Notes: generated from the letters alone by a model not told the origin. A DNA stretch of 64,000 bases from Aeromonas rivuli (GCF_000820045.1 NZ_CDBJ01000079.1:1-64000), one strand, 5' to 3'. Counted from the stretch's first letter, positions 1-8,174 are shown. Made by a program: numbers and translations.

Positions 1-112
1 GATTCACTAGAGCCTATACACTCGCCAATAGCTTCAGCATCTCGTGCAGATCCATGACTCGTCTCGCTTAGCCGTCAATGATGTGAGTAATCAAACAGAT
101 TGTATCTGCTTA

Positions 113-466
113 TCAACTCATGAGTTTCTCGCGGAACACAAAAAAGACCGCCCCCATGATGCAAAACCCGGCCCAGAGGTAGTCCCACTTGAGATCCTCC
201 TTGAGATAGAAGACCGAGAAGGGCACGAAGATGGTGAGGGTGATCACCTCCTGCAAGATCTTGAGCTGGCCCACATTGAGTACCGTATGGCCTATCCGGT
301 TGGCGGGGACCTGGAACAGGTATTCGAGCAGGGCGATGCCCCAGCTCACCAGGGCGGCGATGATCCAGGGTTTGTGGTTCATCTCCTTGAGGTGGGCATA
401 CCAGGCAAAGGTCATGAAGACATTGCTGCAGATTAACAGTCCGATGCTGGTCAAAATAGGATTCAT
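113..466 (-). CDS. DMT-superfamily DUF486 membrane protein
   Basis: Small integral membrane protein of 117 residues. It has four hydrophobic segments, at roughly residues 5-25, 35-52, 65-90 and 95-112. The family (DUF486, related to small multidrug-resistance/DMT transporters) has no firmly assigned substrate. I chose the ATG at 466 because AAGGAG lies seven bases upstream. The open frame continues upstream to 553, but that extension is proline- and histidine-rich and unlike the family. It has no operon partner: the next gene points the other way. The family call is reliable; the transport role is inference. Confidence 0.85.
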   Translation of the reverse strand: MNPILTSIGLLICSNVFMTFAWYAHLKEMNHKPWIIAALVSWGIALLEYLFQVPANRIGHTVLNVGQLKILQEVITLTIFVPFSVFYLKEDLKWDYLWAGFCIMGAVFFVFREKLMS

Positions 467-641
467 GGGTGGCTCCTTGACATGAGGGATTGGGTGCAGA
501 TTACCCACTTGATGCGGACCGAAACGGGGCTCATGAGTGGCTCCTTGGCGCAATGGCGCCTGTTATATCTCAGTCGAGTCATATCCATAAGCCCCTCTTC
601 AAGGTATTTTTAGCGAACCATCTCAGCGAGGAAAACAGGGA

Positions 642-1409
642 ATGTTCAAGTGGAGCTGGCTATCTGTTGTCCTGATATGGGCCAGCCTGGCGCAGGAAGC
701 GCAAGGATCACAGGAAGGTGAGGGGGAGCCCGCCAGTCTGACGGTCGCGACCGACGTCTGGCCCCCGTTTCGCATACTCAAGGCCGATGGCCGCTTCGAG
801 GGACTGGATGTGGATATTCTGGCGGCCCTGGCGCGCCATCTCGATATCCCCATCAAGGTCGAGCGTTTCCCCTGGGGACGCGCCCTGCAGCGCATGCAAA
901 CCGGCCAGGTCGATCTCATGATAGGGTTGGCCAAGACTCCGGAGCGCACCGCCTTTATCGACTATCTGCAACCGGCGTATTATCAGTGCCGCCCGGCCTT
1001 CTATGCCGAGCCGCTGCTCGCTGCCCAGATCCGCCGTTATGGAGACTTGGCCCATCACGAGGTGGGTTATGTGCTCAAATCGAGCTATTTCAGCCCCTTC
1101 GATGAAGACAAGAGCCTCAACAAGCATGGGGTGCCCACCGAGGAGCAACTGCTCGGCATGGTCTCACGCGGCCACCTGCCGCTGATGATAGGCACGGATT
1201 GCCAGGTTGATTACGCCCTGAGTCTCGCCAACCCGGCGGGCCTTATCAAGACCCGTTACCGCCCGGATAAACCCGTCACTCTCTATCTGGGCATGAGCAA
1301 ACATTCAAAGGCCCAGCCGCTAAAAGAGCGGATCCAGGCCGCCCTCGCCGAGCTGGTGGCGAGTGGTGAGCTGGCGCAGTTGGCGTCCCATTATAAACCG
1401 GGCGAATGA
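642..1409 (+). CDS. Periplasmic solute-binding protein (SBP_bac_3 family), first of a tandem pair
   Basis: 255-residue exported protein. A hydrophobic signal peptide occupies about residues 1-22 (MFKWSWLSVVLIWASLAQEA). The family-3 solute-binding core follows, opening with a strand ending in TDVWPPF and the segment GLDVDILAALA. Family members bind amino acids or similar small polar ligands in the periplasm, usually for an ABC importer. No permease or ATPase gene is adjacent, so the protein may serve a distant transporter or act as a soluble sensor. The next gene is a paralogue, and both share the block VGYVLKS followed by KHGVPTE. The ligand cannot be told from sequence. Confidence 0.85.
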   Translation: MFKWSWLSVVLIWASLAQEAQGSQEGEGEPASLTVATDVWPPFRILKADGRFEGLDVDILAALARHLDIPIKVERFPWGRALQRMQTGQVDLMIGLAKTPERTAFIDYLQPAYYQCRPAFYAEPLLAAQIRRYGDLAHHEVGYVLKSSYFSPFDEDKSLNKHGVPTEEQLLGMVSRGHLPLMIGTDCQVDYALSLANPAGLIKTRYRPDKPVTLYLGMSKHSKAQPLKERIQAALAELVASGELAQLASHYKPGE

Positions 1410-1448
1410 TGAGTCGCCTTGCATAGATATCATGGATGGGGAGGTTCG

Positions 1449-2225
1449 ATGTTGAAATGGATATGGGGCTGCTGGCTATTGATGCCGCTCTTTGGCCTGA
1501 TGGCTGCGCCATCGAGAACCCTGACCGTGGCCAGCAGTGAGTGGCCCCCCTTCATCATGGTGGATGGACAGGGTCGGATGAGCGGCATCGACATCGACCT
1601 GATCCAGGCCCTGGAGCGGCATACCGGTTTGCAATTCATCGTCAAGATCTACCCCTGGGGGCGGGTATTGAGGTATGCCGAGGTGGGGGAGATCGACATG
1701 GTGTTCAGCATTGCCAAGACCCTAGAGCGCGAGCGCTATGTGGAGTATCTGTCACCGCCCTACATCGCCTGTCCGCCAGCCTTCTACGCCCGTCCCGATC
1801 TGGCGGGCCAGATCCGCAATTATCAGGATCTGGGCGCCCATCAGGTAGGTTATGTGCTCAAGTCAGCCCACTTCGCCCGTTTTGACAATGATGCGCAGCT
1901 CGACAAGCATGGGGTGCCGACCGAGACGCAACTGCTGGGCATGCTGATGCGCGATCACCTGCAGGTGATGGTCGCGGGCTCTTGCCACATGGATTACATC
2001 CTCTCCAGGCATAACCCGGCGGGGCTGGTCAAGACGACTTATCGCCCGCCAGAGCAGGAGGGGGTCTACCTGGCCATGAGCCGCCTCTCCCCGCACAAGG
2101 CGCTGGGCGTCAAAATAGAACAGGCCCTGGCCGAGACGGTGAAAAGCGGTGAGCTGGCCCGGATTGTCGCTCGCTATTACCCGCCGATGGCGACGGTTCC
2201 GGTGCTGCCCGCGACATCGCCTTGA
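1449..2225 (+). CDS. Periplasmic solute-binding protein (SBP_bac_3 family), second of a tandem pair
   Basis: 258-residue paralogue of the preceding gene, separated by about 40 bases and probably co-transcribed. I chose the ATG at 1449 because it follows GGGGAGG at good spacing and begins the signal peptide MLKWIWGCWLLMPLFGLMA. An in-frame ATG at 1419 would add ten polar residues ahead of the signal. The binding core has the same landmarks as its neighbour: SSEWPPF, GIDIDLIQALE, HQVGYVLKS and KHGVPTE. Conservation is strongest in the second lobe, so the two probably arose by tandem duplication and may bind related ligands. No transporter component is nearby. Confidence 0.85.
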   Translation: MLKWIWGCWLLMPLFGLMAAPSRTLTVASSEWPPFIMVDGQGRMSGIDIDLIQALERHTGLQFIVKIYPWGRVLRYAEVGEIDMVFSIAKTLERERYVEYLSPPYIACPPAFYARPDLAGQIRNYQDLGAHQVGYVLKSAHFARFDNDAQLDKHGVPTETQLLGMLMRDHLQVMVAGSCHMDYILSRHNPAGLVKTTYRPPEQEGVYLAMSRLSPHKALGVKIEQALAETVKSGELARIVARYYPPMATVPVLPATSP

Positions 2226-2252
2226 CCACGGGGCCCTCTGCCTTGCTATCAT
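2222..2252 (+). promoter_or_regulatory. Possible sigma-70 promoter for btuCD
   Basis: TTGACC at 2222-2227 and TATCAT at 2247-2252 are separated by 19 bases, slightly longer than ideal. The gap before btuC is only 97 bases, too short for a cobalamin riboswitch, and I see no B12-box. Confidence 0.3.
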
Positions 2253-2322
2253 GACGGCCATGACGAGGGGCCATATCGGCACCCTCGGTGTTTGACCCAC
2301 AGACCTCTGCCCGGGATATGCC

Positions 2323-3330
2323 TTGTTTACCACCTTGATCGCCCGTCAGCGCCGCTGGCAGCAGCGGCTGCTGCTTGGCCTGCTCTGCCTGACCCTGTTG
2401 CTGTTTTTGCTCTCGCTCTGCGTCGGCGCCTTTATGGTGCTGCCCTGGCAGCCGCTGGGGCCGCTGGAGCAGCAAATTCTGCTGGAGCTGCGTTTGCCTC
2501 GCGCCCTGCTCGCTCTGCTGGCGGGGGCCTCTCTGGCCTGCGGCGGCGCGGTGTTGCAGGTGATGCTCCATAACCCCGTGGCCGAGCCCGGCCTGCTTGG
2601 GGTGTCGAGCGGCGCCGGTCTTGCCGCCATGCTGGCCATGGCCCTGGCCAAGGGCGCCGACATGGCGCTGCCGGGCTGGGCCCTCTCCCTGGCCGCCTTC
2701 GGCGGTGCCTTGCTGGTGACGCTCCTGCTGCTGCTGGCCGCCCGCCGCGCCCATCTGGGTCATGCTCGCCTGCTCTTGCTCGGGGTGGCCATCGGCATAC
2801 TCACCAACGCCGTGATGACCTGGCTGATGTATTTCGCCGACGACGGGTCGGTGCGCGAGTTCATGTTCTGGATGATGGGCAGCCTGGCTTATGGCAGCCA
2901 GCAGCTCGGCTGGTGGTGGCTGTTGATGCCACTGACCCTGCTCTGGCTGATCCGCCAGGGCAGGGCGCTGCAGCAGTTGCTGCTGGGGGAGACCCAGGCC
3001 CGCCTGATGGGGCTGGATGTGCATCGCCTGCGGGTGCGTCTGGTGCTGGCGGTCTGTCTGCTGACCGGGCTCGCGGTGGCCCTGTGCGGCGTCATTGGCT
3101 TCGTCGGTCTGGTGGTGCCCCATCTGCTGCGTCTGTGCGGGGTGAGCGATCAGCGCTTCTTGCTGCCCGCCTCCGCCCTGGGGGGGGGCGCCCTGCTGCT
3201 GGGGGCGGATCTCTGTGCCCGCACCCTGCTGGCGGCGGGGGAGTTGCCCATTGGGGTGGTGACCGCCTCGGTCGGCGCGCCTCTCTTTATTTATCTTCTG
3301 CTCAGGCAATCCCATGATCAGCCCCGTTGA
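2323..3330 (+). CDS. btuC: Vitamin B12 ABC transporter permease BtuC
   Basis: 335-residue FecCD/BtuC-type permease with about ten membrane spans. It forms the membrane channel that moves cobalamin from periplasm to cytoplasm. The family landmarks LRLPRALLALLAGASLA and the GVSSGAGLAA loop near the N-terminal third are present, as is the conserved GVIGFVGLVVPHLLR segment that contacts the ATPase. The start is a TTG at 2323: the nearby ATG at 2319 is out of frame and soon stops. Its 3' end overlaps btuD by 17 bases, indicating translational coupling. No binding protein gene (btuF) is adjacent. A siderophore permease of the same family is a less likely alternative. Confidence 0.88.
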   Translation: MFTTLIARQRRWQQRLLLGLLCLTLLLFLLSLCVGAFMVLPWQPLGPLEQQILLELRLPRALLALLAGASLACGGAVLQVMLHNPVAEPGLLGVSSGAGLAAMLAMALAKGADMALPGWALSLAAFGGALLVTLLLLLAARRAHLGHARLLLLGVAIGILTNAVMTWLMYFADDGSVREFMFWMMGSLAYGSQQLGWWWLLMPLTLLWLIRQGRALQQLLLGETQARLMGLDVHRLRVRLVLAVCLLTGLAVALCGVIGFVGLVVPHLLRLCGVSDQRFLLPASALGGGALLLGADLCARTLLAAGELPIGVVTASVGAPLFIYLLLRQSHDQPR

Positions 3331-4093
3331 TGACAAGGCGCTGCTCTGCGCCCGGCAACTGAGCCTGGCGGGCCGGTTGGCTCCCCTCTCCCTCGATTGG
3401 CAGGGCGGCCAGCTGGTGGCCCTGCTTGGCCCCAATGGCAGCGGGAAATCGACCCTGCTCGGCGCCCTGGCCGGTCTGCTCCCCGCCGAGGGCTGCATCA
3501 CCTTGTCCGGAGACACACTGGCTTCCCTGAGTCTGCCGGATCTGGCCAGACGCCGGGCCATGCTGCCTCAGCGCCAACCCCATCTGTTTCATACCCCGGT
3601 GTTCTCAGTGCTGGCGCTGGGCCTTGGCGAGTCCGGCGCCGTCAGCCAGGCTGCCCGAGAGGCCATGGCAGCGCTGTGCCAGGCCCTGGAGCTCGATCAG
3701 CTGCTCGGGCGGGACTTCAGCCGGCTCTCGGGGGGGGAACAGCAGCGGGTATTGATCGCCCGCACCCTGTTGCAGGTCTGGCCCGGGCTCAATCCGGCGG
3801 GACGCCTGCTGCTGCTCGACGAGCCCCTGGCCGGGTTGGATCTGCATCACCAGCTGGCGCTGCTGCGCCTGCTCAAGTCGGTCAGTCGACAGGGATTGCT
3901 GGTGGTGATGGCCATTCACGACATCAATCTTGCCATCGATTGGGCCGATCGAATGCTCTGTCTGCAAGGGGGGGAGATGGTGTGCGAGGGCGGGGTTGAG
4001 CTTATCGACGAGGCCCTGCTAGAGAGGGTGTTCCAGATCAGGACCAACCGGCTGGAGGCGGGGGGACGGGTCTGGTTTATGCCGAGTCTGTGA
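3314..4093 (+). CDS. btuD: Vitamin B12 ABC transporter ATP-binding protein BtuD
   Basis: 259-residue ABC ATPase that powers the BtuC permease; two copies are expected per transporter. Walker A is GPNGSGKST at residues 39-47, the signature LSGGEQQR at 138-145, Walker B LLLLDE at 165-170, and the switch histidine near 202. Every catalytic motif is intact. The start lies inside the end of btuC, so the two subunits are made together. A Rho-independent terminator follows directly. The short loop after Walker A and the sequence ALAGLLPAEG are typical of BtuD rather than of larger siderophore ATPases. Confidence 0.9.
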   Translation: MISPVDDKALLCARQLSLAGRLAPLSLDWQGGQLVALLGPNGSGKSTLLGALAGLLPAEGCITLSGDTLASLSLPDLARRRAMLPQRQPHLFHTPVFSVLALGLGESGAVSQAAREAMAALCQALELDQLLGRDFSRLSGGEQQRVLIARTLLQVWPGLNPAGRLLLLDEPLAGLDLHHQLALLRLLKSVSRQGLLVVMAIHDINLAIDWADRMLCLQGGEMVCEGGVELIDEALLERVFQIRTNRLEAGGRVWFMPSL

Positions 4094-4102
4094 GAAACAA
4101 GC

Positions 4103-4132
4103 AAGGCCCTGGCGTCAGCCGAGGGCCTTTTT
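4103..4132 (+). terminator. Rho-independent terminator after btuCD
   Basis: AAGGCCCT (4103-4110) pairs with AGGGCCTT (4122-4129), followed by a T run to 4132. It overlaps the 3' end of the convergent acetyltransferase gene, whose last codons therefore double as the terminator. Confidence 0.75.
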
Positions 4133-4573
4133 GAAGAAGACGACCCGCTCCGTTTCGGCAAAGCCGAGTCGCTGGTGCAGCTGCTGTGAGGCGAGGTTGT
4201 CGATGGCGGCATCGGAGGCCAGTTCGCGACAACCCCGCTCGTGGCCCCACTGCGCCACCCGAGCAATCAACGCCTGGGCCAACCCGCGCCGGCGCGAAGC
4301 CGGCTGCACATAGACCCCTTCCAGATAGACCACCGGGCTGCTCTCGCAGCCGTTCACGTAATCGTGGCGCAGGGCCGCATCGGCAAAGGCCACCGCCTGG
4401 CTCTGCTCATCCAGCACCAGAAAGGTATTGAGATGGGCATTGGCCAGCAGTTCGGCACCTTCCTGCAGATGGGCTGAGAGTGCATGGTGCGGCCACAGCT
4501 GCTGGCGCAGGGTTGCCCACTGCGCCAGCAGCGTCTCGTCGAGGGGCACTATCCGCCAGTCGGCGTTCGTCAT
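4115..4573 (-). CDS. GNAT acetyltransferase resembling aminoglycoside 6'-N-acetyltransferase AAC(6')-I
   Basis: 152-residue acetyl-CoA-dependent N-acetyltransferase. Several blocks match the AAC(6')-I aminoglycoside-modifying family: LWPHH near residue 25, RHDYVNGCESSPV mid-protein, the acetyl-CoA loop QPASRRRGLAQALI, and the C-terminal LGFAETERVVFFKK. These are more specific than generic GNAT features. The start at 4573 (ATG) lies six bases after the aroH stop; a GTG at 4579 is an alternative. The gene is therefore very likely translated from the aroH transcript. Whether the enzyme confers resistance in the host is not visible from sequence. Confidence 0.8.
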   Translation of the reverse strand: MTNADWRIVPLDETLLAQWATLRQQLWPHHALSAHLQEGAELLANAHLNTFLVLDEQSQAVAFADAALRHDYVNGCESSPVVYLEGVYVQPASRRRGLAQALIARVAQWGHERGCRELASDAAIDNLASQQLHQRLGFAETERVVFFKKALG

Positions 4574-4579
4574 CAGCAC

Positions 4580-5644
4580 TCAGGCCTGCCGCTTGGCAAG
4601 GCGTACCTGGGCCGCCTCGGCCAGCATGGCCAGCAGGGTCTCGGTGTCGTCCCAGGAGAGGCAAGCATCGGTGATGCTCTGGCCGAAGGTGGCGGCACAG
4701 CCGTTCTCCACATCCTGACGGCCTTCGACCAGGAAGCTCTCGGCCATGATGCCGGCGATGCCGGTGCGGCCACGGCGCAGCTGATCGCAGATATCCTGCG
4801 CCACCAACAGCTGGCGACGATGATCCTTCAAGCTGTTGCCATGGCTGAAATCCACCACCAGCCGCTCGGGCAGGTTGACCATGGCCAGTGCCTCGCAGGC
4901 TTCATCCACGCTGGCGGTATCATAGTTGGGCCTGTGGCCGCCACGCAGTATCACATGACCATAGGGGTTGCCGGCGGTGCGATAGATGGTCATCTTGCCG
5001 TCTTTATCCGGCGAGTAGAAGATGTGGCTGTGGCGGGCGGCGCGCACCGCATCGATGGCGATGCGGGTGTTGCCGTCGGTGCCATTCTTGAAGCCGACCG
5101 GGCAGGAGAGCGCCGAGGCCATCTCGCGGTGGACCTGGGATTCGGTGGTGCGGGCGCCTATGGCACCCCAGGTGATGAGATCGCTGATGTACTGACCGGT
5201 CACCATATCGAGGAACTCGGTGGCGGTGGGCAGACCCAGGGCGTTGATGTCCGCCAGCAGCTTGCGCGCCAGCTTGAGTCCTTCATTGACGTCGAAGCTG
5301 CCGTCCAGGCGCGGATCGTTGATGAGCCCCTTCCAGCCGACTATGGTGCGCGGTTTCTCGAAATAGGTGCGCATGACGATGCACAGCGTCTCTTGGTATT
5401 GGTCGCGCAGGGCATTGAGCCGGGCGGCATAGTCGAGGGCGGCAATGGGGTCGTGGATGGAGCAGGGCCCCACTACCACCAGCAGACGCTGGTCGTTACC
5501 GGCCAGTATGGCCTCGACATCACGGCGGGCATCGAGCAGGTTCTGGGCGATCTTGTCGGTAATGGGGAAGGCGGCGGCGAGTTCGCTCGGGGTGATGAGG
5601 GACTCCAGGCGCCGGGTGCGCAATTCATCGGTGTGAATGGACAT
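4580..5644 (-). CDS. aroH: 3-deoxy-7-phosphoheptulonate synthase, Trp-type (AroH)
   Basis: 354-residue type I DAHP synthase. It condenses phosphoenolpyruvate with erythrose 4-phosphate in the first step of aromatic amino acid synthesis. Core motifs include GPCSIHD, the FEKPRT loop and GARTTESQVHRE. The N-terminus TDELRTRRLESL and the stretch SPDKDGKMTIY match E. coli AroH, the tryptophan-inhibited isoenzyme, better than AroF or AroG. I looked for a TrpR operator upstream (5645-5788) and found none. The acetyltransferase gene follows with almost no gap. Isoenzyme identity is inferred from remembered sequence. Confidence 0.9.
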   Translation of the reverse strand: MSIHTDELRTRRLESLITPSELAAAFPITDKIAQNLLDARRDVEAILAGNDQRLLVVVGPCSIHDPIAALDYAARLNALRDQYQETLCIVMRTYFEKPRTIVGWKGLINDPRLDGSFDVNEGLKLARKLLADINALGLPTATEFLDMVTGQYISDLITWGAIGARTTESQVHREMASALSCPVGFKNGTDGNTRIAIDAVRAARHSHIFYSPDKDGKMTIYRTAGNPYGHVILRGGHRPNYDTASVDEACEALAMVNLPERLVVDFSHGNSLKDHRRQLLVAQDICDQLRRGRTGIAGIMAESFLVEGRQDVENGCAATFGQSITDACLSWDDTETLLAMLAEAAQVRLAKRQA

Positions 5645-5724
5645 ACAAACTCAAGTCTCGAGTGGGTGGCATAGCCACAGGCGGCGAAAAAGCAAAGAGA
5701 TAAAATAAAGCAAAACCCTGTCGA

Positions 5725-5752
5725 TTGAAACCTTGGGCGGCTCTGATAGGAT
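5725..5752 (+). promoter_or_regulatory. Probable dgkA promoter
   Basis: TTGAAA at 5725-5730 and TAGGAT at 5747-5752 are 16 bases apart, placing the transcript start about 30 bases before the dgkA start codon. Confidence 0.4.
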
Positions 5753-5788
5753 GTGAGGCCATTTCATCCCTACCCGAGGTAGTTTTTT

Positions 5789-6169
5789 GTGGCAAAACCT
5801 GGCGCGACCGGTCTGACCCGGATCATCAATGCAACCGGCTATAGCATGAAGGGGCTCAAATCAGCCTGGCTCAACGAGGCCGCCTTCCGCCAGGAGCTGG
5901 TGCTGATCCTGCTGTTGATGCCGCTTGCCTTCTGGGTCGGGGGGGATCTCAACCAGATATTGCTGCTGATCGCGGTGAGCTGGCTGGTGGTGATTGTCGA
6001 AGTGCTCAACTCGGCGGTAGAGGCGGTGGTGGACAGGATAGGCTCAGAACATCATGAGTTGTCTGGACGGGCCAAAGATTTGGGCTCGGCCGCCGTCTTC
6101 CTCGTGCTGGCACTGAATGTGGTGGTGTGGGGCGCCCTGGCGGGACGTAATCTGCTCGGCTGGTGGTAA
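5789..6169 (+). CDS. dgkA: Diacylglycerol kinase DgkA
   Basis: 126-residue inner-membrane kinase. It phosphorylates diacylglycerol to phosphatidic acid, recycling lipid left over from membrane-derived oligosaccharide synthesis. Three membrane helices are visible (about 35-50, 55-73 and 100-118). The catalytic signature EVLNSAVEAVVDRIG spans residues 71-85 and retains the glutamates that bind the ATP metal. The start is a GTG at 5789 with GAGG upstream. Length matches the family (about 120 residues). It is divergent from aroH and ends in a strong bidirectional terminator. Confidence 0.95.
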   Translation: MAKPGATGLTRIINATGYSMKGLKSAWLNEAAFRQELVLILLLMPLAFWVGGDLNQILLLIAVSWLVVIVEVLNSAVEAVVDRIGSEHHELSGRAKDLGSAAVFLVLALNVVVWGALAGRNLLGWW

Positions 6170-6192
6170 GCTTGCGAGATGATTTAGCACAG

Positions 6193-6220
6193 AATAAAGG
6201 CGCCTGATGGCGCCTTTATT
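6193..6220. terminator. Bidirectional Rho-independent terminator
   Basis: A perfect 12 bp stem (AATAAAGGCGCC at 6193-6204 with its complement at 6209-6220) encloses the loop TGAT. The A/T-rich stem ends let it stop transcription from dgkA on one side and the small basic protein gene on the other. Confidence 0.8.
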
Positions 6221-6241
6221 CTTGGTCCGGTTTTGGCTGGC

Positions 6242-6379
6242 TCACTCTGCGATGAGCAGGGTGTAGGAGCGGTTGCGGCGCCAGATCTTGCGTTTGGTGT
6301 CATTGAGCTTGAGTTTGCGCCTGGGGCTCCAGCCGCTCTTTGTCGCTTTGACCAGACGAGTCTTTCTACGTTTTTGCAT
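6242..6379 (-). CDS. Small, highly basic protein of unknown function (45 residues)
   Basis: Reading the minus strand from the ATG at 6379 gives 45 codons ending in TGA at 6242. The product begins MQKRRKTRLVKATKSG and ends RNRSYTLLIAE. About 18 of its 45 residues are lysine or arginine, with few acids and no cysteine. A near-perfect ribosome-binding site (AGGAGGAG) sits just upstream and a terminator just downstream, the layout of a real small gene. The composition suggests binding to RNA, ribosomes or DNA. It does not match RMF, SRA or L36 as I remember them, so I assign no function. Confidence 0.65.
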   Translation of the reverse strand: MQKRRKTRLVKATKSGWSPRRKLKLNDTKRKIWRRNRSYTLLIAE

Positions 6380-6571
6380 CTTGGTCTCCTCCTAAATGGC
6401 ATGACAGGCCGATGGCCGTCCGGTGACATCATTGGAACTTAAGGGTGGAGCCCATCTGAAAGTGCTGTCTGCTATCTCGACCTGAGGATGTGAGGGACAA
6501 AAACAATTTCGGATAGGCTCCGATGTGACAGGATGATAGCAGGCTTGCGCGGGCTTAGACAGACGCTTGAT

Positions 6572-8074
6572 TCAGCCTTGTTCGACCCCCGTGATCCGGC
6601 TCACTACCTCGGCGATGGGACTTGGGTGAGAAGCCTCATCGCTGACGGGCTCGTTGTCGTCCTCGTCCAGCGCCTCACGCCGTTGCGCCTTCTGCTGTTC
6701 GTTGTCCAGCCACAGCAGGCTCTGGTAATACTGGCGCACGTTGTTGACATAGTTGCGCGCCTCGCCACCGCGGGCATAGCCGTAGCGAACCTTGCTGTGC
6801 CAGCGGGCCTGTTGCAGCAGCGGCAGCACCTCCTTGACGTCTCCCCAGCTGTCCGGATCCTTGCCCAGCTGCTTGGTCAGGCGGCGGGCATCCATCATGT
6901 GGCCATAACCGATGTTGTAGGCGGTGAGGGCAAACCACACCTTCTCGTCCTCGGGTACCGAGTCCGGCACCTTGTCGACCATCAGCTTGAGGTAGCGGGC
7001 CCCCCCTTCAATGCTCTCCTCCGGGTGGGTTCGATCGTTCACCCCCATGGCCTTGGCGGTGTTTTCGGTCAACATCATCATGCCGCGCACCCCGGTGTAG
7101 GAGCGGGCAGCAGGATCCCAGTGGGACTCCTGATAACTGATGGCGGCCAGCAGGCGCCAGTCAATCTCCAGGGCATGTTGCTTGAACAGCTCCTGATACT
7201 TGGGCAGCAGCTCCTTGGCCCGGCGCAGGAAGGTGCGGGTATCGACAAAATCGAAGTTCTGCACATGGCCAAAATATTTCTCGTCGAGCTTGGCGATGGC
7301 GCCATCCATGAAGCGTTGGCCGAAGAAGTCGATGACGCTGGCATAGAGGCTGTCATCGGGCAGGCGGTTCATGACCCAGGCCACGGTCTGGCTGTCGGAG
7401 AGGGTGAGCGCCTCGGCAAGCTCGGGGTAGTAACGCTGGGTGCGTGCCAGCACGGTATTTTGCACTATGGTGTAGTCAATTTTCCCCTCGGCCAGCATCT
7501 TGAGCAGATCCTCGGTGTCCGACTTGGGATCGGCTTGCCAGCTGAGTGTGGGGTGGGATACCTGAAACTCCTTGAGCAGATCTTCACCGCTCGAACCCTG
7601 GGCCACCACCAGCTTGCCGTCTATGTCATCCAGGCTGCGCGGGCGCCGGGCGCCGTTGCGATAGACCAGCTTGGGGGAGACCTGGTAAAAACCGGGGCCG
7701 AAGCGAAATTGGGCTCGGCGCTCCGGGGTGACGACGATGGCGGCGGCAACGAGGTCCAGTTTGTCACCCTCAAGCAGCCCGACCAGTTCGGCACTGGTGT
7801 TGACTGGAATGATGGTCAGCTTGACGCCGAGCCAGTCGGCAAAGGATTGCGCCAGTTCGTAATCGTAACCGAAGGCGGTGTCGTCTCTCTGGTAATAGGA
7901 GGTGGGCCCGTAGAGGGTCCCGACCCGGATCTCGCCTCGCTGACGGATCTGCTCCAGCTGGCTGGAGGGGGTGTGAAAGTCACAGCTGGCGAGGAGCAGC
8001 GTCATGATCACGGCGAGAAATAGTCGAACAATGTGGCGCAAGTAGGCGAGTACCCTTGTTGAAAAATTCGGCAT
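6572..8074 (-). CDS. mltF: Membrane-bound lytic murein transglycosylase F
   Basis: 500-residue peptidoglycan-cleaving enzyme that cuts glycan strands to 1,6-anhydromuropeptides. It has an N-terminal solute-binding-like domain (about 40-275), thought to be regulatory, and a C-terminal SLT domain (about 285-460). The catalytic glutamate is E316 in SYQESHWD, followed by GVRGMMMLTENTA. The N-terminus carries a hydrophobic stretch ending LLLASC, a plausible lipobox with Cys31, suggesting outer-membrane anchoring as a lipoprotein; the E. coli protein lacks this cysteine. The gene faces away from purL, as in enteric bacteria. Confidence 0.93.
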   Translation of the reverse strand: MPNFSTRVLAYLRHIVRLFLAVIMTLLLASCDFHTPSSQLEQIRQRGEIRVGTLYGPTSYYQRDDTAFGYDYELAQSFADWLGVKLTIIPVNTSAELVGLLEGDKLDLVAAAIVVTPERRAQFRFGPGFYQVSPKLVYRNGARRPRSLDDIDGKLVVAQGSSGEDLLKEFQVSHPTLSWQADPKSDTEDLLKMLAEGKIDYTIVQNTVLARTQRYYPELAEALTLSDSQTVAWVMNRLPDDSLYASVIDFFGQRFMDGAIAKLDEKYFGHVQNFDFVDTRTFLRRAKELLPKYQELFKQHALEIDWRLLAAISYQESHWDPAARSYTGVRGMMMLTENTAKAMGVNDRTHPEESIEGGARYLKLMVDKVPDSVPEDEKVWFALTAYNIGYGHMMDARRLTKQLGKDPDSWGDVKEVLPLLQQARWHSKVRYGYARGGEARNYVNNVRQYYQSLLWLDNEQQKAQRREALDEDDNEPVSDEASHPSPIAEVVSRITGVEQG

Positions 8075-8135
8075 TTGTCAAAAAAGAGGCTCCTTTATAC
8101 CAGAGAGTCCGAGGCGAGTCACACCGGCGCCGTGG

Positions 8136-8151
8136 ATAAAAACGTTTGTCC
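8136..8151 (+). promoter_or_regulatory. Candidate PurR box
   Basis: ATAAAAACGTTTGTCC keeps the central AAACGTTTG core of the PurR operator but has degenerate arms. It overlaps the -35 element of the purL promoter, where a bound repressor would block polymerase. Known PurR control of purL supports the call; the match is imperfect. Confidence 0.5.
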
Positions 8152-8174
8152 GGCAGGGGAGGGATCCCTATAAT
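8146..8174 (+). promoter_or_regulatory. purL promoter
   Basis: TTGTCC at 8146-8151 and a perfect TATAAT at 8169-8174 are separated by 17 bases. Transcription should start near 8181, leaving a leader of about 45 bases before purL. Confidence 0.7.

Noticed and set aside
2226-2322. Cobalamin riboswitch before btuC
   Set aside because: The gap is only 97 bases and lacks a recognisable B12-box.
5645-5788. TrpR operator upstream of aroH
   Set aside because: Searched for the GTACTAGTTAACTAGTAC-type operator and found nothing close.
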